From Chitinophaga pinensis (GTDB lineage Bacteria; Bacteroidota; Bacteroidia; NS11-12g; UBA955): a DNA stretch of 64,000 nt. The stretch lies in NCBI GenBank assembly GCA_945877575.1, contig CAMDUE010000002.1, positions 1 to 64,000 on the forward strand, read 5' to 3'. Shown here piece by piece: positions 53,057 through 62,097 of this stretch. The position numbers were made by a program, and so were the translations under genes. How positions within the stretch are numbered: the stretch's first letter is position 1; the number at the start of each line of letters is the position of its first letter. The notes beneath the pieces were generated by a model that saw nothing but the letters and a program-made list of their open reading frames with translations, searched no databases and had not been told where the DNA came from.

Positions 53057-53500
53057 ATGAGCCAAAAATTAGCCGTTAAAATCATCAACCAATCCAACAA
53101 CCCCCTTCCCCAATATCAAACCTCACAAAGTGCAGGTATGGACCTTCATGCTAATCTCTCTGAAACTATAACGCTACATCCTGGTGAACGAAAATTAATT
53201 CCAACAGGATTATTCATGGAATTACCCGAAGGATATGAAGCGCAGGTGCGTCCGCGAAGCGGATTGGCTTTAAAACACGGTATAACCGTGTTGAATTCCC
53301 CCGGAACTATAGACGCTGATTACCGCGGAGAGATTCAAGTATTACTGATAAATCACTCTCAAGTAGACTTCATAATTAACCACGGTGAACGCATTGCGCA
53401 AATGGTTATTGCCAAACACGAACAGGTAAAATGGATTGAAAATGAAGTCCTCAACAACACAGAAAGAGGTGCCGGCGGTTATGGTAGTTCAGGCAAATAA
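53057..53500 (+). CDS. dut: dUTP diphosphatase
   Basis: The 147-residue trimeric enzyme hydrolyses dUTP to dUMP. All five dUTPase motifs are visible: SAGMDLHA near residue 25, [12 protein letters not shown] near 68, [15 protein letters not shown] near 81, RIAQMVI near 112 and the P-loop-like [11 protein letters not shown] at the C-terminus. It starts 5 bp after wzx. Confidence 0.97.
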   Translation: MSQKLAVKIINQSNNPLPQYQTSQSAGMDLHANLSETITLHPGERKLIPTGLFMELPEGYEAQVRPRSGLALKHGITVLNSPGTIDADYRGEIQVLLINHSQVDFIINHGERIAQMVIAKHEQVKWIENEVLNNTERGAGGYGSSGK

Positions 53501-53569
53501 CCCTCTCTTAACGATTTTTTAATAAAGTATCCCTTAATTTGCAGTCCTTTTTTTGATACGAATACACGC

Positions 53570-54571
53570 ATGAGATTGATCATACCAATGGCCGGAATGG
53601 GTAAACGCATGAGACCCCATACCCTTACAACTCCAAAACCTCTTTTAAAAGTTGCTGGAAAGTCAATTGTACATTGGCTGATTGAAGATATTGCCGCAGT
53701 TTGCGGTGAAACCATCGAAGAAATTGGTTTTGTAGTAGGTCATTTTGGTGAAGAAACCGAAAAAGAACTCATCAGCATTGCTGAATCAGTGGGTGCTCAA
53801 GGAAAAATCTTTTACCAAGACAAAGCAGAAGGCACTGGTCATGCCATTCTTTGTGCACGTGAGTGCCTCAAAGGTGATGTCATTGTTGCATTTGCAGATA
53901 CCCTATTCCGTACCAAATTCAATTTAGACAAAACCAAAGACGGTGTTATTTGGGTGCATAAAGTAGAAAATCCCAGTTCTTTCGGGGTTGTTAAATACAA
54001 CTCAGACAACATCATCACAGATTTTGTAGAAAAACCCCAAGAATTTGTTTCTGATCTCGCAATTATAGGAATTTATTACTTCCAAAGTGGTGAAACTCTA
54101 GAAAGCGAACTGCAATATCTCATTGATAACGATATCAAAGAAAAGGGAGAATACCAATTAACCAACGCCATGGAAAACATGAAAAATAAAGGCATGTTAT
54201 TCGTACCTGGTGCTGTTGATGAATGGTTGGATTGTGGAAATTACAGTGCTACTGTTTACACCAATCAAAGGGTACTGGCAAATAAATCAACTCAATTTGA
54301 AGGCGTTGCAAAACGTTTCGGAAACGATGTAGTAATCCATGAACCGTGCTTCATTGGAGAAGGCGTTGAACTGAAAAATTGTGAAATTGGTCCGTTTGTG
54401 AGCATTGGGAACAATTCCAAACTAGAAAATTGCGTTATTCGCAACAGTATCATCCAAGAGTCTTGCGATATCAAAGAATTTGAATGCGAGAACTCCATGA
54501 TTGGTAACCACGTATGTTTGAACGGAAAAACAAAAGAATACAGCCTCGGCGACTACTCAGTTTTGGCTTAG
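53570..54571 (+). CDS. Sugar-phosphate nucleotidyltransferase with left-handed beta-helix tail
   Basis: The 333-residue protein has an N-terminal NTP-transferase domain: MAGMGKRMRPHTLTTPKPLL (residues 7-26, nucleotide and metal site), DKAEGTGHAILCA near 83 and FADTLF (DxD-like). A C-terminal hexapeptide-like tail (CFIGEGVELKNCEIGPFVSI, KLENCVIRNSII) follows. It is close to glucose-1-phosphate thymidylyl- or uridylyltransferases, so it may supply dTDP-glucose for RfbB, but the sugar cannot be fixed. A TTAATTTG element lies about 30 bp upstream. Its 3' end overlaps the TPR gene by 58 bp. Confidence 0.86.
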   Translation: MRLIIPMAGMGKRMRPHTLTTPKPLLKVAGKSIVHWLIEDIAAVCGETIEEIGFVVGHFGEETEKELISIAESVGAQGKIFYQDKAEGTGHAILCARECLKGDVIVAFADTLFRTKFNLDKTKDGVIWVHKVENPSSFGVVKYNSDNIITDFVEKPQEFVSDLAIIGIYYFQSGETLESELQYLIDNDIKEKGEYQLTNAMENMKNKGMLFVPGAVDEWLDCGNYSATVYTNQRVLANKSTQFEGVAKRFGNDVVIHEPCFIGEGVELKNCEIGPFVSIGNNSKLENCVIRNSIIQESCDIKEFECENSMIGNHVCLNGKTKEYSLGDYSVLA

Positions 54572-55413
54572 TAGTTCTTCTGTTTTCCCTAATTTCAACC
54601 GCTGATATTCCTCTTTTTCAAAGACTATCTGCCCAGCCATTTACTCCCCTTCCTGAGCCAAAATTTCCCCCTCCTGCAAAAAAAGTAGCTTGGGAAGATT
54701 CATTCCGTAAAGCCGAAACGCTTCGAATTAACTCACCTTCAAACTCCTATTCAAATTATTTGCGTTTAGCGCAAAATTGTAACGATTCATCTATTTCAGC
54801 TTTTTCATATTACAGGCTGGCTCAATTAGAAAGTCAACCTGTTTATGCTGAAAACTTCATCAATAAAGCACTTGAGCTGTACCCCCAACAAGAAGACTTT
54901 CTAATATTGAAATCGAACATTTTAGAAAAATCGTTCAAATACAATGAAGCTTGGCCCAACAGAAGTCAACTGATTCGGCAAAAACCAAGATTTATAAGCA
55001 GGTATAGACAAGGTATTTACACTGCTACCATGGCAGGATTTGAAGATAGTGCTGAACATCTGCGTATGATTTGGAAGTTAGAATTTGGAGAAACCCCGCC
55101 CGAAGGGTTCATAAAATTTAAGAAAACTCCATTGTCAGATAAAACCGTTCAAACTATTCACAATGAAATCAATGATTTTGAAACAAAAATACTTTCAACT
55201 TTCGGTCAACGAGAAATAAATACTTTTTTACAATTGACCGAAGAATTTGAAGTAACCTATCCCTTTTTATTTAATCACCACAAAAGTCATTCAGCCATGT
55301 TATTGGAATTGAACCAAAAATGTGAAGAAGCAAAAAAAATATGGCATGAAATTAGTGTTAAACCCGAAAATATCCCTTCTAATTATAAATCCCTCCAACA
55401 TTTATGTCCATGA
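54514..55413 (+). CDS. TPR-like membrane-anchored protein
   Basis: This is a 299-residue protein with one N-terminal hydrophobic segment (LLSFGLVVLLFSLISTADI, residues 14-32) and helical-repeat text (YYRLAQLESQPVYAENFINK, ALELYPQQEDFLILKSNILE). No enzyme motif is seen. The start lies 58 bp inside the nucleotidyltransferase gene; moving it downstream would remove the signal anchor, so the overlap is probably real. It overlaps the DUF4292 gene by 10 bp. Function unknown, likely envelope assembly by context. Confidence 0.75.
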   Translation: MFERKNKRIQPRRLLSFGLVVLLFSLISTADIPLFQRLSAQPFTPLPEPKFPPPAKKVAWEDSFRKAETLRINSPSNSYSNYLRLAQNCNDSSISAFSYYRLAQLESQPVYAENFINKALELYPQQEDFLILKSNILEKSFKYNEAWPNRSQLIRQKPRFISRYRQGIYTATMAGFEDSAEHLRMIWKLEFGETPPEGFIKFKKTPLSDKTVQTIHNEINDFETKILSTFGQREINTFLQLTEEFEVTYPFLFNHHKSHSAMLLELNQKCEEAKKIWHEISVKPENIPSNYKSLQHLCP

Positions 55414-56036
55414 ACAAGTTCAAATTGACCATAATAATCTTGATTATTACTCTTATTTCAAAAAATGGATTGCGAGCTCAAGACCTTAATTTCAACAACG
55501 ATAATTGGAATCACATAACCGCCAGTTATTTGGTTGATCTCAATCTAGACGGAAATGAAATGGCAGGTAAAATGTCTATCAGAATTCGAAAAGACAGTAT
55601 TATCTGGTTCTCCATTTCTGCAAGTATTGGAATTCAAATAGCTAAGGGCATCATCAACAAAGATTCCATCCACTTTCTTGATCTTTATAACAGACATTAT
55701 TACGCACAAAGTATTAAAGATTTACCGCTAGCCATTCCACAAGCAGATTCGGGCATTTATGCCTTGCGATTTATGCAAGGAATATTCACAGGCAATATAG
55801 CCACAGGCGGACAGTTCAACTACGAGAATGGTTTTGGAAAAGCCAATATTACTTACGATTCAGCTTCAAACTCATTTCCTCCACCCAATTTTTATATCAA
55901 AGTAGAAGGGAAAAACCCTGAAAAAGCTCAAAATGGCCTGAATAACATACGCTTGGATGCTGAGTTAAAAACTGTTCGTTTTGATGCTATACCTTCGTAC
56001 CCATTCTCGGTGTCTGCCGATTATGAACGAAAATGA
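55404..56036 (+). CDS. DUF4292 protein (LolB-like)
   Basis: This is a 210-residue exported protein with a signal peptide (about residues 1-25, ending LRAQ) and no lipobox. The DUF4292 pattern follows: YLVDLNLDGNEMAGKMSIRI, RKDSIIWFSISASIGIQIAK, DSIHFLDLYNRHYYA and SFPPPNFYIKVEG. The domain resembles LolA/LolB lipoprotein carriers, so lipoprotein transfer is a plausible role. The ends overlap both neighbours, an arrangement of tight coupling. Confidence 0.84.
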   Translation: MSMNKFKLTIIILIITLISKNGLRAQDLNFNNDNWNHITASYLVDLNLDGNEMAGKMSIRIRKDSIIWFSISASIGIQIAKGIINKDSIHFLDLYNRHYYAQSIKDLPLAIPQADSGIYALRFMQGIFTGNIATGGQFNYENGFGKANITYDSASNSFPPPNFYIKVEGKNPEKAQNGLNNIRLDAELKTVRFDAIPSYPFSVSADYERK

Positions 56037-57280
56037 GAATTTGGAATTTTTTGATCATTCTATTAGCATTACCCACAATGGGTTATGGTCAGTCTCGCAA
56101 GACATTGGAAGCGAGGCGATTAAAAATTGAAAAAGAACTAGCCGAAAGTCAAAAAATACTCAAATCCACACAAAAAGAAAAAAACGCCACCCTTCATCAA
56201 CTCAATACTATAAGTCGCATTATTGAACAGCGCGAGGTATTGATATCCAATTTAAACATTGAAGTTGTTGCTGCAGAATCTGAAATTCAACATCAATCTC
56301 GCTTATTAGACACCCTCATGGTCCACCTACAGGTGGAAAAATCAAAATTAAGTAAGACGGTTAAGAAAGCTTACAAAACCAGAAAATCTGGAAGAGAAGT
56401 GGCATTCGTATTCACCTCAACCAACCTTAAACAGGCACTCCGACGCTGGAAATATCTCAGGAAACTCTCAGATTACCGCAGGTTTCAAATTTCTCAACTC
56501 AATATACAACAAACAGAAGTTGAGACGGCTCTGACCAAGTTAAATGTAATCAAATCAGAAAAAACTTCATTGCTGGGAACCAAAGAGCAAGAAAAACAAA
56601 AACTCGAAGTAGACAAAGAGTCTAAAGTGCAAATTGTAAAAACTCTTTCTGCAAAGGAAGATGAACTCCAAGATAAAATCAGGCAAAAACGCAAACAGAT
56701 GGCAAAACTCGACCGAGCCATAAAACTTGCCATTGCCAGAGAAATAGAAGCTGAGCGAAAACGACAAGCTAGAAATACTCAAAGAACTTCTACTTCATCA
56801 AAATCAAGTGGTACAACCAAATCTGAACGATCTGAATCTTCCCTTACACCAGAATCAAGAGCCCTAAGCAATTCATTTTCTTCTAATCGAGGTGGACTTC
56901 CATGGCCGGTAGATCGCGGATATATTTCACAACGTTTTGGTGTACATGCCCACCCTGAATTCAAAAACATCACCCTTGAAAATAACGGTGTAGACATTAC
57001 TACTTCTTCCGGATCTAGGGCAAAAGCTGTTTTCAAAGGTTCTGTGAGTGCCATTCTTTCCATTCCTGGACAAGGTGAGGCTGTTTTGGTCAACCACGGC
57101 GAGTATTTTACCGTGTATTCTAGGTTAAGCAGTGTAACAGTCACCAAAGGTGAACAAATCAATACCGGAACAACCATTGGACAAATTATGGAAGACGATG
57201 ACGGAAAATTCGTTTTGCAATTCCAAGTATGGCAGGGTCAAGACAAACAAAATCCTGAAGGCTGGTTAAAATCTCGTTAA
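56033..57280 (+). CDS. EnvC-like murein hydrolase activator (degenerate M23/LytM)
   Basis: This is a 415-residue exported protein. After a signal peptide (residues 1-19), a long coiled coil (about 22-250) is followed by a Ser/Thr-rich linker and a LytM domain (about 290-415). The zinc-binding residues are lost: the HxGxD position reads NNGVDI and the HxH position reads LQFQVW. As in E. coli EnvC, it should activate amidases rather than cut peptidoglycan itself. It overlaps DUF4292 by 4 bp and ends the wzx operon. Confidence 0.87.
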   Translation: MRIWNFLIILLALPTMGYGQSRKTLEARRLKIEKELAESQKILKSTQKEKNATLHQLNTISRIIEQREVLISNLNIEVVAAESEIQHQSRLLDTLMVHLQVEKSKLSKTVKKAYKTRKSGREVAFVFTSTNLKQALRRWKYLRKLSDYRRFQISQLNIQQTEVETALTKLNVIKSEKTSLLGTKEQEKQKLEVDKESKVQIVKTLSAKEDELQDKIRQKRKQMAKLDRAIKLAIAREIEAERKRQARNTQRTSTSSKSSGTTKSERSESSLTPESRALSNSFSSNRGGLPWPVDRGYISQRFGVHAHPEFKNITLENNGVDITTSSGSRAKAVFKGSVSAILSIPGQGEAVLVNHGEYFTVYSRLSSVTVTKGEQINTGTTIGQIMEDDDGKFVLQFQVWQGQDKQNPEGWLKSR

Positions 57281-57285
57281 ATTTG
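57278..57285 (+). promoter_or_regulatory. TAnnTTTG promoter element for hbd, over the envC stop
   Basis: TAAATTTG uses the envC stop codon TAA and ends 4 bp before the ATG at 57290. Confidence 0.55.
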
Positions 57286-57289
57286 TAAT

Positions 57290-58132
57290 ATGAAGACGGT
57301 AGCAATTATTGGTTCTGGTGTTATGGGATCAGGTATTGCGCTTTGCTCGGCGCAAAGTGGCTATGAAACCATGGTTTACGACATCAATACCGATGCATTA
57401 AATAAAGCCAAATCCTACATTACTCAGCTCATTGATACATCTATTTCCAAGGGAAAATCAACCGAGGAACAGAAAATAAATACTCTAGCTAAATTAAAGT
57501 TCACAAATAATTTTGAAGACTTAAAAGCGGACCTAATTCTAGAAGCAATTCTTGAAAAACTTCCTTTGAAACAAGACCTCTTCCAAAAATTAGAAGATCA
57601 AAATAGCCCCAATTGCATATTTGCCACAAATACTTCCTCTATTCCTATCACCCAAATTGCCTCGGTGCTTAAACACCCCGAAAGATTGGTTGGTGTTCAC
57701 TTTTTCAATCCGGCGCATCTGATGAAATTGGTGGAAATCATCAAAGGTGCGGCAACCGCTGATTCAATAGCTGTAACCGCGTTTGAGTGGGCCAAATCCC
57801 TTGGGAAAACTGCTGTTTACGCTCAAGACTCTCCCGGTTTTATTGTAAATAGAGTTGCTCGGCATTACTATGTAGAAGCCCTAAAAGCTCTAGAAGAAGG
57901 CGTTGCAGATTTCGAAACTATTGATCGTTTAATGGAAAGTATCGGATTCAAGATGGGTCCATTCAGGTTGATGGACTTAATTGGGGTTGAAACCAATTAT
58001 TCGGTTACAAGCTCTATGTTTGAGCAATTTCAATTTGATCCTAAATTCAGACCCAGCAGAATTCAGAAACAGAAAGTAGATGCCGGTTTTCATGGCCGAA
58101 AAACTAAAAAAGGATTCTACAATTATGAATAA
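57290..58132 (+). CDS. hbd: 3-hydroxyacyl-CoA (3-hydroxybutyryl-CoA) dehydrogenase
   Basis: The 280-residue NAD-dependent enzyme has the dinucleotide loop GSGVMGSGIA at residues 8-17, ATNTSSIPITQIA near 112, catalytic His in GVHFFNPAHLMKLVEII near 138 and DSPGFIVNRVARHYYVEAL near 183. The C-terminal domain ends in the standard KTKKGFYNY. It oxidises or reduces short-chain hydroxyacyl-CoA in fatty-acid or butyrate metabolism. Its stop overlaps the next gene's start. Confidence 0.93.
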   Translation: MKTVAIIGSGVMGSGIALCSAQSGYETMVYDINTDALNKAKSYITQLIDTSISKGKSTEEQKINTLAKLKFTNNFEDLKADLILEAILEKLPLKQDLFQKLEDQNSPNCIFATNTSSIPITQIASVLKHPERLVGVHFFNPAHLMKLVEIIKGAATADSIAVTAFEWAKSLGKTAVYAQDSPGFIVNRVARHYYVEALKALEEGVADFETIDRLMESIGFKMGPFRLMDLIGVETNYSVTSSMFEQFQFDPKFRPSRIQKQKVDAGFHGRKTKKGFYNYE

Positions 58133-58583
58133 ATCTACTCTTTGGGCAGTTTCCTTTTTCAGTATACTATCTGTTTTCTCGGGGTGCGATAAATCACGCA
58201 GAGTTACCGAAAACATTCCCAAAGGATTGGTTAATCTCATTATTGACCTTGATTTACCCTCCTACATGCACCTCAGCAATGTTGGAACTCATGCCTACTT
58301 TGACGGCGGTGTTCGAGGAGTACTTATCATTCATGATTTTGACGATCAGTGGTATGCTTTTGAAAGGACCTGCGCTTATCAACCTGGTAATCAATGTTCA
58401 AACATCTGGGTTGACTCTATAAATATCCAACTGAAATGTGGAAATTATAAAGGAACCGAATTTGAACCATGCTGTAAGAGCACCTATATGTATCAAGGTT
58501 TTCCGTTATCTGGACCGGCCGCTGGCCGACTTGCGCAGTATACCATTTCCCGAAACGGCAATGTTGTACAGGTATACAACTAA
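58125..58583 (+). CDS. Rieske-fold-like lipoprotein without Rieske ligands
   Basis: This 152-residue protein has a lipoprotein signal MNKSTLWAVSFFSILSVFSGC. The mature part resembles a Rieske-type lipoprotein common in Bacteroidota (DGGVRGVLIIHDFDDQWYAF, ERTCAYQPGN, GFPLSGPAAGRLAQYTI). The canonical CxH and CxxH pairs are missing: the text reads TCAYQP and KCGNYKG, leaving cysteines without histidines, so a [2Fe-2S] cluster is unlikely. ATG 58125 overlaps the hbd stop; an in-frame start at 58080 would lie inside hbd and spoil the signal. Confidence 0.7.
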   Translation: MNKSTLWAVSFFSILSVFSGCDKSRRVTENIPKGLVNLIIDLDLPSYMHLSNVGTHAYFDGGVRGVLIIHDFDDQWYAFERTCAYQPGNQCSNIWVDSINIQLKCGNYKGTEFEPCCKSTYMYQGFPLSGPAAGRLAQYTISRNGNVVQVYN

Positions 58584-58694
58584 GTTCTTTAGCATTACCC
58601 CAAAATTTTCAAGCATTCTGCATTTCATCTCAAAAAAAATGTGGTAAACCTGTGTAAAATTTTCAAAAATCCTTTTTTTTAATATTGAGTTTCC

Positions 58695-58702
58695 TATATT
58701 TG
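58695..58702 (+). promoter_or_regulatory. TAnnTTTG promoter element for the ompA-like gene
   Basis: TATATTTG lies 43 bp before the start, so this gene has a real leader. A T-run about 20 bp upstream may serve as the -33 region. Confidence 0.5.
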
Positions 58703-58745
58703 TCAACTACTATATCTATAAACAACCAAAAAAATCGGACGGAAT

Positions 58746-60395
58746 ATGATGAAACACTACCTTAAGCATTCCTTCATCGCTTGTCTATCCATGATCTCAG
58801 CATCAGGATTTTCACAAGCTCCCGGAACACACAGCATCGAACTAAACGGTGGACTTAGAGAATATATTGGAGACATGGGTTCTTCTTTGTTCTTTTCAAA
58901 AGCACCTAATTACCAAGGTGGAGGCGCTGCCTTCGCTTATTACCTTAGCCCTAGCATTGATGCAGTAGTTAATTTAAGCGCTGGTGAAGTTGGTTTCAGT
59001 CAAGATATTTCAAATTTCGTTGCTGAAAGAGACATCCTTTGGCGTAGTTTCCGTGCTCAAACTGGTGATCTAATTTTTGGAGCACGTTACAAACTAAACA
59101 ACGGAAGTATTTTAGCTGAAGACGCTAAATTCGCTCCTTATGTTTACGGTGGAGCCGGTGCATATTACACCCACTCTACAATCAAATGGGGTCCTCACCC
59201 TTACACTGCTGCTAACCGCCCAGACCAATGGGGTAACGAACACTTGGTTCAAAATACCATCACCGATTTAGGTTTTGCACTTCAAGGTGGATTAGGATTT
59301 AAATTCTTCATCAATGATGCACTTGCTCTTCATTGGCAATACACTTTGACATATACCTACAATGACCGTTGGGATGGTGCAAACTATGCTGATCCAAATC
59401 CTTCACCCGATAAACCGTTGGTGAATCAATTGTATCGTACTAACGATGCATGGGGTTATCATGCTTTAGGTTTCTCTTATGCCATTGGCGAAGGTGGAAT
59501 GTCTGGCGGAGGTTCTAAGCGCATGAAAGACGAAGACGAAGACGGCGTACCTAACAAGTACGATAAGTGTAAGAAAACACTTCCAAAATACAGAAAATTT
59601 GTTGACTCTGAAGGTTGTCCAGTTGATACAGACCAAGATGGTGTGTTAGACGGTGATGACGAATGTATTGACATCAAAGGATATCCAAACCTTAACGGTT
59701 GCCCTGACGCTGATGGTGATAGCATCCCAGACAAAAACGACGCTTGTCCTAAAATTGCTGGTTTGCCTGAGTTCAAAGGTTGCCCTGACACCGATGGTGA
59801 CAAAGTAGCTGATAACTTAGACCGTTGTCCAACAGTTGCAGGTTTGGCTAGCATGAAAGGTTGTCCTGATAAAGACGGCGATAACGTAGCTGACATTGAC
59901 GATAAGTGTCCTGAAAAACCAGGTACAGCAGGTTCAGAAGGTTGCCCAGATACAGATGGCGACGGAGTATTTGACAATGTTGACCGTTGTTTAGACAAAC
60001 CAGGTAAAGCTGAAAGCAAAGGCTGCCCAGTTATTGAAGAGAAGGTACTTGAACAAGTGAAGAAATACACTCAAGGTATCAACTTCGAAAACAACAGTGC
60101 AGTAATTGCTGCTGCTTCAAACAAGAGCTTAGATGCTTTGGTTGACATTTTGAACAACTATCCAGAAGCGATGGTTGAAGTTCAAGGCCACACAGACAAC
60201 GTAGGTGATGCTGCGGCTAACAAGCAATTGAGCCAAGATCGCGCTGCCGCCGTTGTTAATTACCTTACTGGTAAAGGCGTAAACGGTGCTCGTTTGAAAG
60301 CTGTAGGATACGGACAAGAAATGCCAATCGCTGATAACTCTACGAAAGCGGGTAAAACTAAAAACCGCAGAGTTGATTTTGTATTGACTTACTAA
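58746..60395 (+). CDS. OmpA-family outer-membrane protein with thrombospondin type 3 repeats
   Basis: This is a 549-residue surface protein. After a signal peptide (residues 1-24) comes a beta-barrel domain (about 25-250). Five to six calcium-binding TSP3-like repeats of the form DxDxDGVxDxxDxCP follow (about 258-430), then a peptidoglycan-binding OmpA domain (INFENNSAVIAAAS, EVQGHTDNVG, LSQDRAAAVVNYL, NRRVDFVLTY). It should tether the outer membrane to the wall. It has its own promoter and a strong terminator, which suggests high expression. Confidence 0.94.
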   Translation: MMKHYLKHSFIACLSMISASGFSQAPGTHSIELNGGLREYIGDMGSSLFFSKAPNYQGGGAAFAYYLSPSIDAVVNLSAGEVGFSQDISNFVAERDILWRSFRAQTGDLIFGARYKLNNGSILAEDAKFAPYVYGGAGAYYTHSTIKWGPHPYTAANRPDQWGNEHLVQNTITDLGFALQGGLGFKFFINDALALHWQYTLTYTYNDRWDGANYADPNPSPDKPLVNQLYRTNDAWGYHALGFSYAIGEGGMSGGGSKRMKDEDEDGVPNKYDKCKKTLPKYRKFVDSEGCPVDTDQDGVLDGDDECIDIKGYPNLNGCPDADGDSIPDKNDACPKIAGLPEFKGCPDTDGDKVADNLDRCPTVAGLASMKGCPDKDGDNVADIDDKCPEKPGTAGSEGCPDTDGDGVFDNVDRCLDKPGKAESKGCPVIEEKVLEQVKKYTQGINFENNSAVIAAASNKSLDALVDILNNYPEAMVEVQGHTDNVGDAAANKQLSQDRAAAVVNYLTGKGVNGARLKAVGYGQEMPIADNSTKAGKTKNRRVDFVLTY

Positions 60396-60428
60396 GACAC
60401 AACAACAACCAAACTATACCAATAAGAG

Positions 60429-60458
60429 GAGGGAGTTTTCGGACTCCCTCTTTTTTTT
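60429..60458 (+). terminator. Terminator after the ompA-like gene
   Basis: An 8-bp stem (60429-60436 with 60443-60450) and a 6-nt loop are followed by eight T residues. Confidence 0.92.
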
Positions 60459-60492
60459 GATATAGCGACCACCAATATCGGGACCATTTCCA

Positions 60493-60500
60493 TAATTTTG
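60493..60500 (+). promoter_or_regulatory. TAnnTTTG promoter element for the acetyltransferase gene
   Basis: TAATTTTG ends 4 bp before the ATG at 60505, again placing the transcript start at the start codon. Confidence 0.55.
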
Positions 60501-60504
60501 AACC

Positions 60505-61080
60505 ATGAGTAATTTCTTCGCTCACCCTACTGCAATTATTGATGAAGGTGCACAAATTGGTGAAGGTTCAAAAATTTGGCACTTCAGCCATGTAATGCCA
60601 AAATCTACTTTGGGCAAAAGCTGTAACATTGGACAGAACGTCTATATTGACAACAATGTAAGTATTGGAAATGGGGTAAAAATTCAAAACAATGTATCTG
60701 TTTATGCAAATGTTACGGTTGAAGATGATTGTTTTTTGGGCCCGAGTATGGTTTTCACCAACGTCATGAACCCTAGGGCTTTTGTTGAGAGAAAACATGA
60801 ATTTAGAAATACTCTCTTGCAAAAAGGTTGCAGCGTAGGTGCAAATGCCACCATTGTTTGTGGTTCAACCTTGGGTGAATACTGTTTTGTTGGTGCCGGA
60901 TCTGTTGTAAATAAAGATGTGCCGCCTTATGCAATAGTTGTGGGTGTTCCCATGAGAATCATCGGATGGATGAGCAAGCACGGTGAAAAACTTAATTTTG
61001 ACCAAAATGGCTTTGCCACTTGTCCAACTACAGGTGAGAAATACCAGCAAATAGGTCCTGAACAGGTAATTGCATTATAA
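60505..61080 (+). CDS. Hexapeptide-repeat N-acetyltransferase (WbpD/WlbB-like)
   Basis: The 191-residue left-handed beta-helix enzyme opens with [20 protein letters not shown] and [20 protein letters not shown]. Residues 70-110 carry [20 protein letters not shown] and [19 protein letters not shown], characteristic of the N-acetyltransferases that act on UDP-3-amino-sugars such as UDP-2-acetamido-3-amino-glucuronate. The matching aminotransferase and dehydrogenase are not here. It abuts galE with no gap. Confidence 0.87.
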   Translation: MSNFFAHPTAIIDEGAQIGEGSKIWHFSHVMPKSTLGKSCNIGQNVYIDNNVSIGNGVKIQNNVSVYANVTVEDDCFLGPSMVFTNVMNPRAFVERKHEFRNTLLQKGCSVGANATIVCGSTLGEYCFVGAGSVVNKDVPPYAIVVGVPMRIIGWMSKHGEKLNFDQNGFATCPTTGEKYQQIGPEQVIAL

Positions 61081-62097
61081 ATGAAACAAAAAATTCTCGT
61101 TACAGGTGGCCTTGGATTTATAGGTTCCCACACCGTAGTTGCACTCCATGAAGCCGGCTTTGAACCCATCGTCATTGATAATTTAAGCAATACCAATCTT
61201 GAAGTTATTGACCGACTTGAAAATCTCATTGGTTTCAAACCCGTTACTGTCATTGGCGATGTAAATAACAGTCAACTTTTAGATACATTATTTAAAGAAC
61301 ATCAGCCCTCAGCTACCATCCATTTTGCCGCATACAAAGCGGTTGGGGAAAGTGTAGAAAAACCGCTTGAATACTATCAAAATAATGTGGGTGGACTTTT
61401 AAGTCTTCTTAACGCAATGAAAAATAACGGATCTCAAAACATCGTTTTCAGCTCCAGTTGTACCGTTTACGGTGAACCTGATGAAATCCCCGTAAAAGAG
61501 TCCACCAAAACAAAACCCGCTGAATCACCCTATGGAGCAACCAAACAAATGGGTGAGGTGATATTAAAAGACAACCAAAATTGGCTCAAAACCCAATGTT
61601 TACGGTATTTTAATCCTATTGGTGCCCACCCCTCAGGGATAATTGGTGAACTTCCTTTGGGAATACCCAATAATCTCATTCCTTACCTCACACAATCGGT
61701 TGCTGGAATTAGAGGCGAATTGACCATTCATGGCAATGATTACGACACCCCTGACGGAACATGCATCAGAGATTATATTCATGTGGTTGATCTTGCCGAA
61801 GCACACGTTCACGCTCTTAAACGTCTCTTAAACTCTCAATTTGAGCACAATTTTGAAGTGTTTAATATTGGAACAGGAAATGGAAGTTCAGTTTTAGAGG
61901 TGATTCAAACCTTCGAAAAGGTAAACAATCTAAAAGTCCCTCATAAAATGGGTCCAAGACGACCCGGAGATGTGGTAAAAGTTTGGGCAGAAACCACTAA
62001 AGTTGAAACTGTTTTGGGCTGGAAGGCAAAAAAAGATTTGAGCGACATGCTCAAAGACGCTTGGCATTGGCAATCGCTCCAAAAATCAAATACATAA
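61081..62097 (+). CDS. galE: UDP-glucose 4-epimerase
   Basis: The 338-residue extended short-chain dehydrogenase has GGLGFIGSHTVVALHEAG (residues 8-25, NAD loop), DNLSNTNLEV near 38, FAAYKAVGESV near 81, FSSSCTVYGEP near 121 (catalytic Ser) and SPYGATKQMGE with YxxxK near 148. C-terminal HVVDLAEAHVHAL and FNIGTGNGSSVLEV are standard. It interconverts UDP-glucose and UDP-galactose (or the N-acetyl forms). Its 3' end overlaps the convergent lnt by 47 bp. Confidence 0.95.
   Translation: MKQKILVTGGLGFIGSHTVVALHEAGFEPIVIDNLSNTNLEVIDRLENLIGFKPVTVIGDVNNSQLLDTLFKEHQPSATIHFAAYKAVGESVEKPLEYYQNNVGGLLSLLNAMKNNGSQNIVFSSSCTVYGEPDEIPVKESTKTKPAESPYGATKQMGEVILKDNQNWLKTQCLRYFNPIGAHPSGIIGELPLGIPNNLIPYLTQSVAGIRGELTIHGNDYDTPDGTCIRDYIHVVDLAEAHVHALKRLLNSQFEHNFEVFNIGTGNGSSVLEVIQTFEKVNNLKVPHKMGPRRPGDVVKVWAETTKVETVLGWKAKKDLSDMLKDAWHWQSLQKSNT

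Noticed and set aside
59477-60070. 197-codon leftward frame inside the ompA-like gene
   Set aside because: It mirrors the TSP3 repeat region; the repeats make an open antisense frame by chance.
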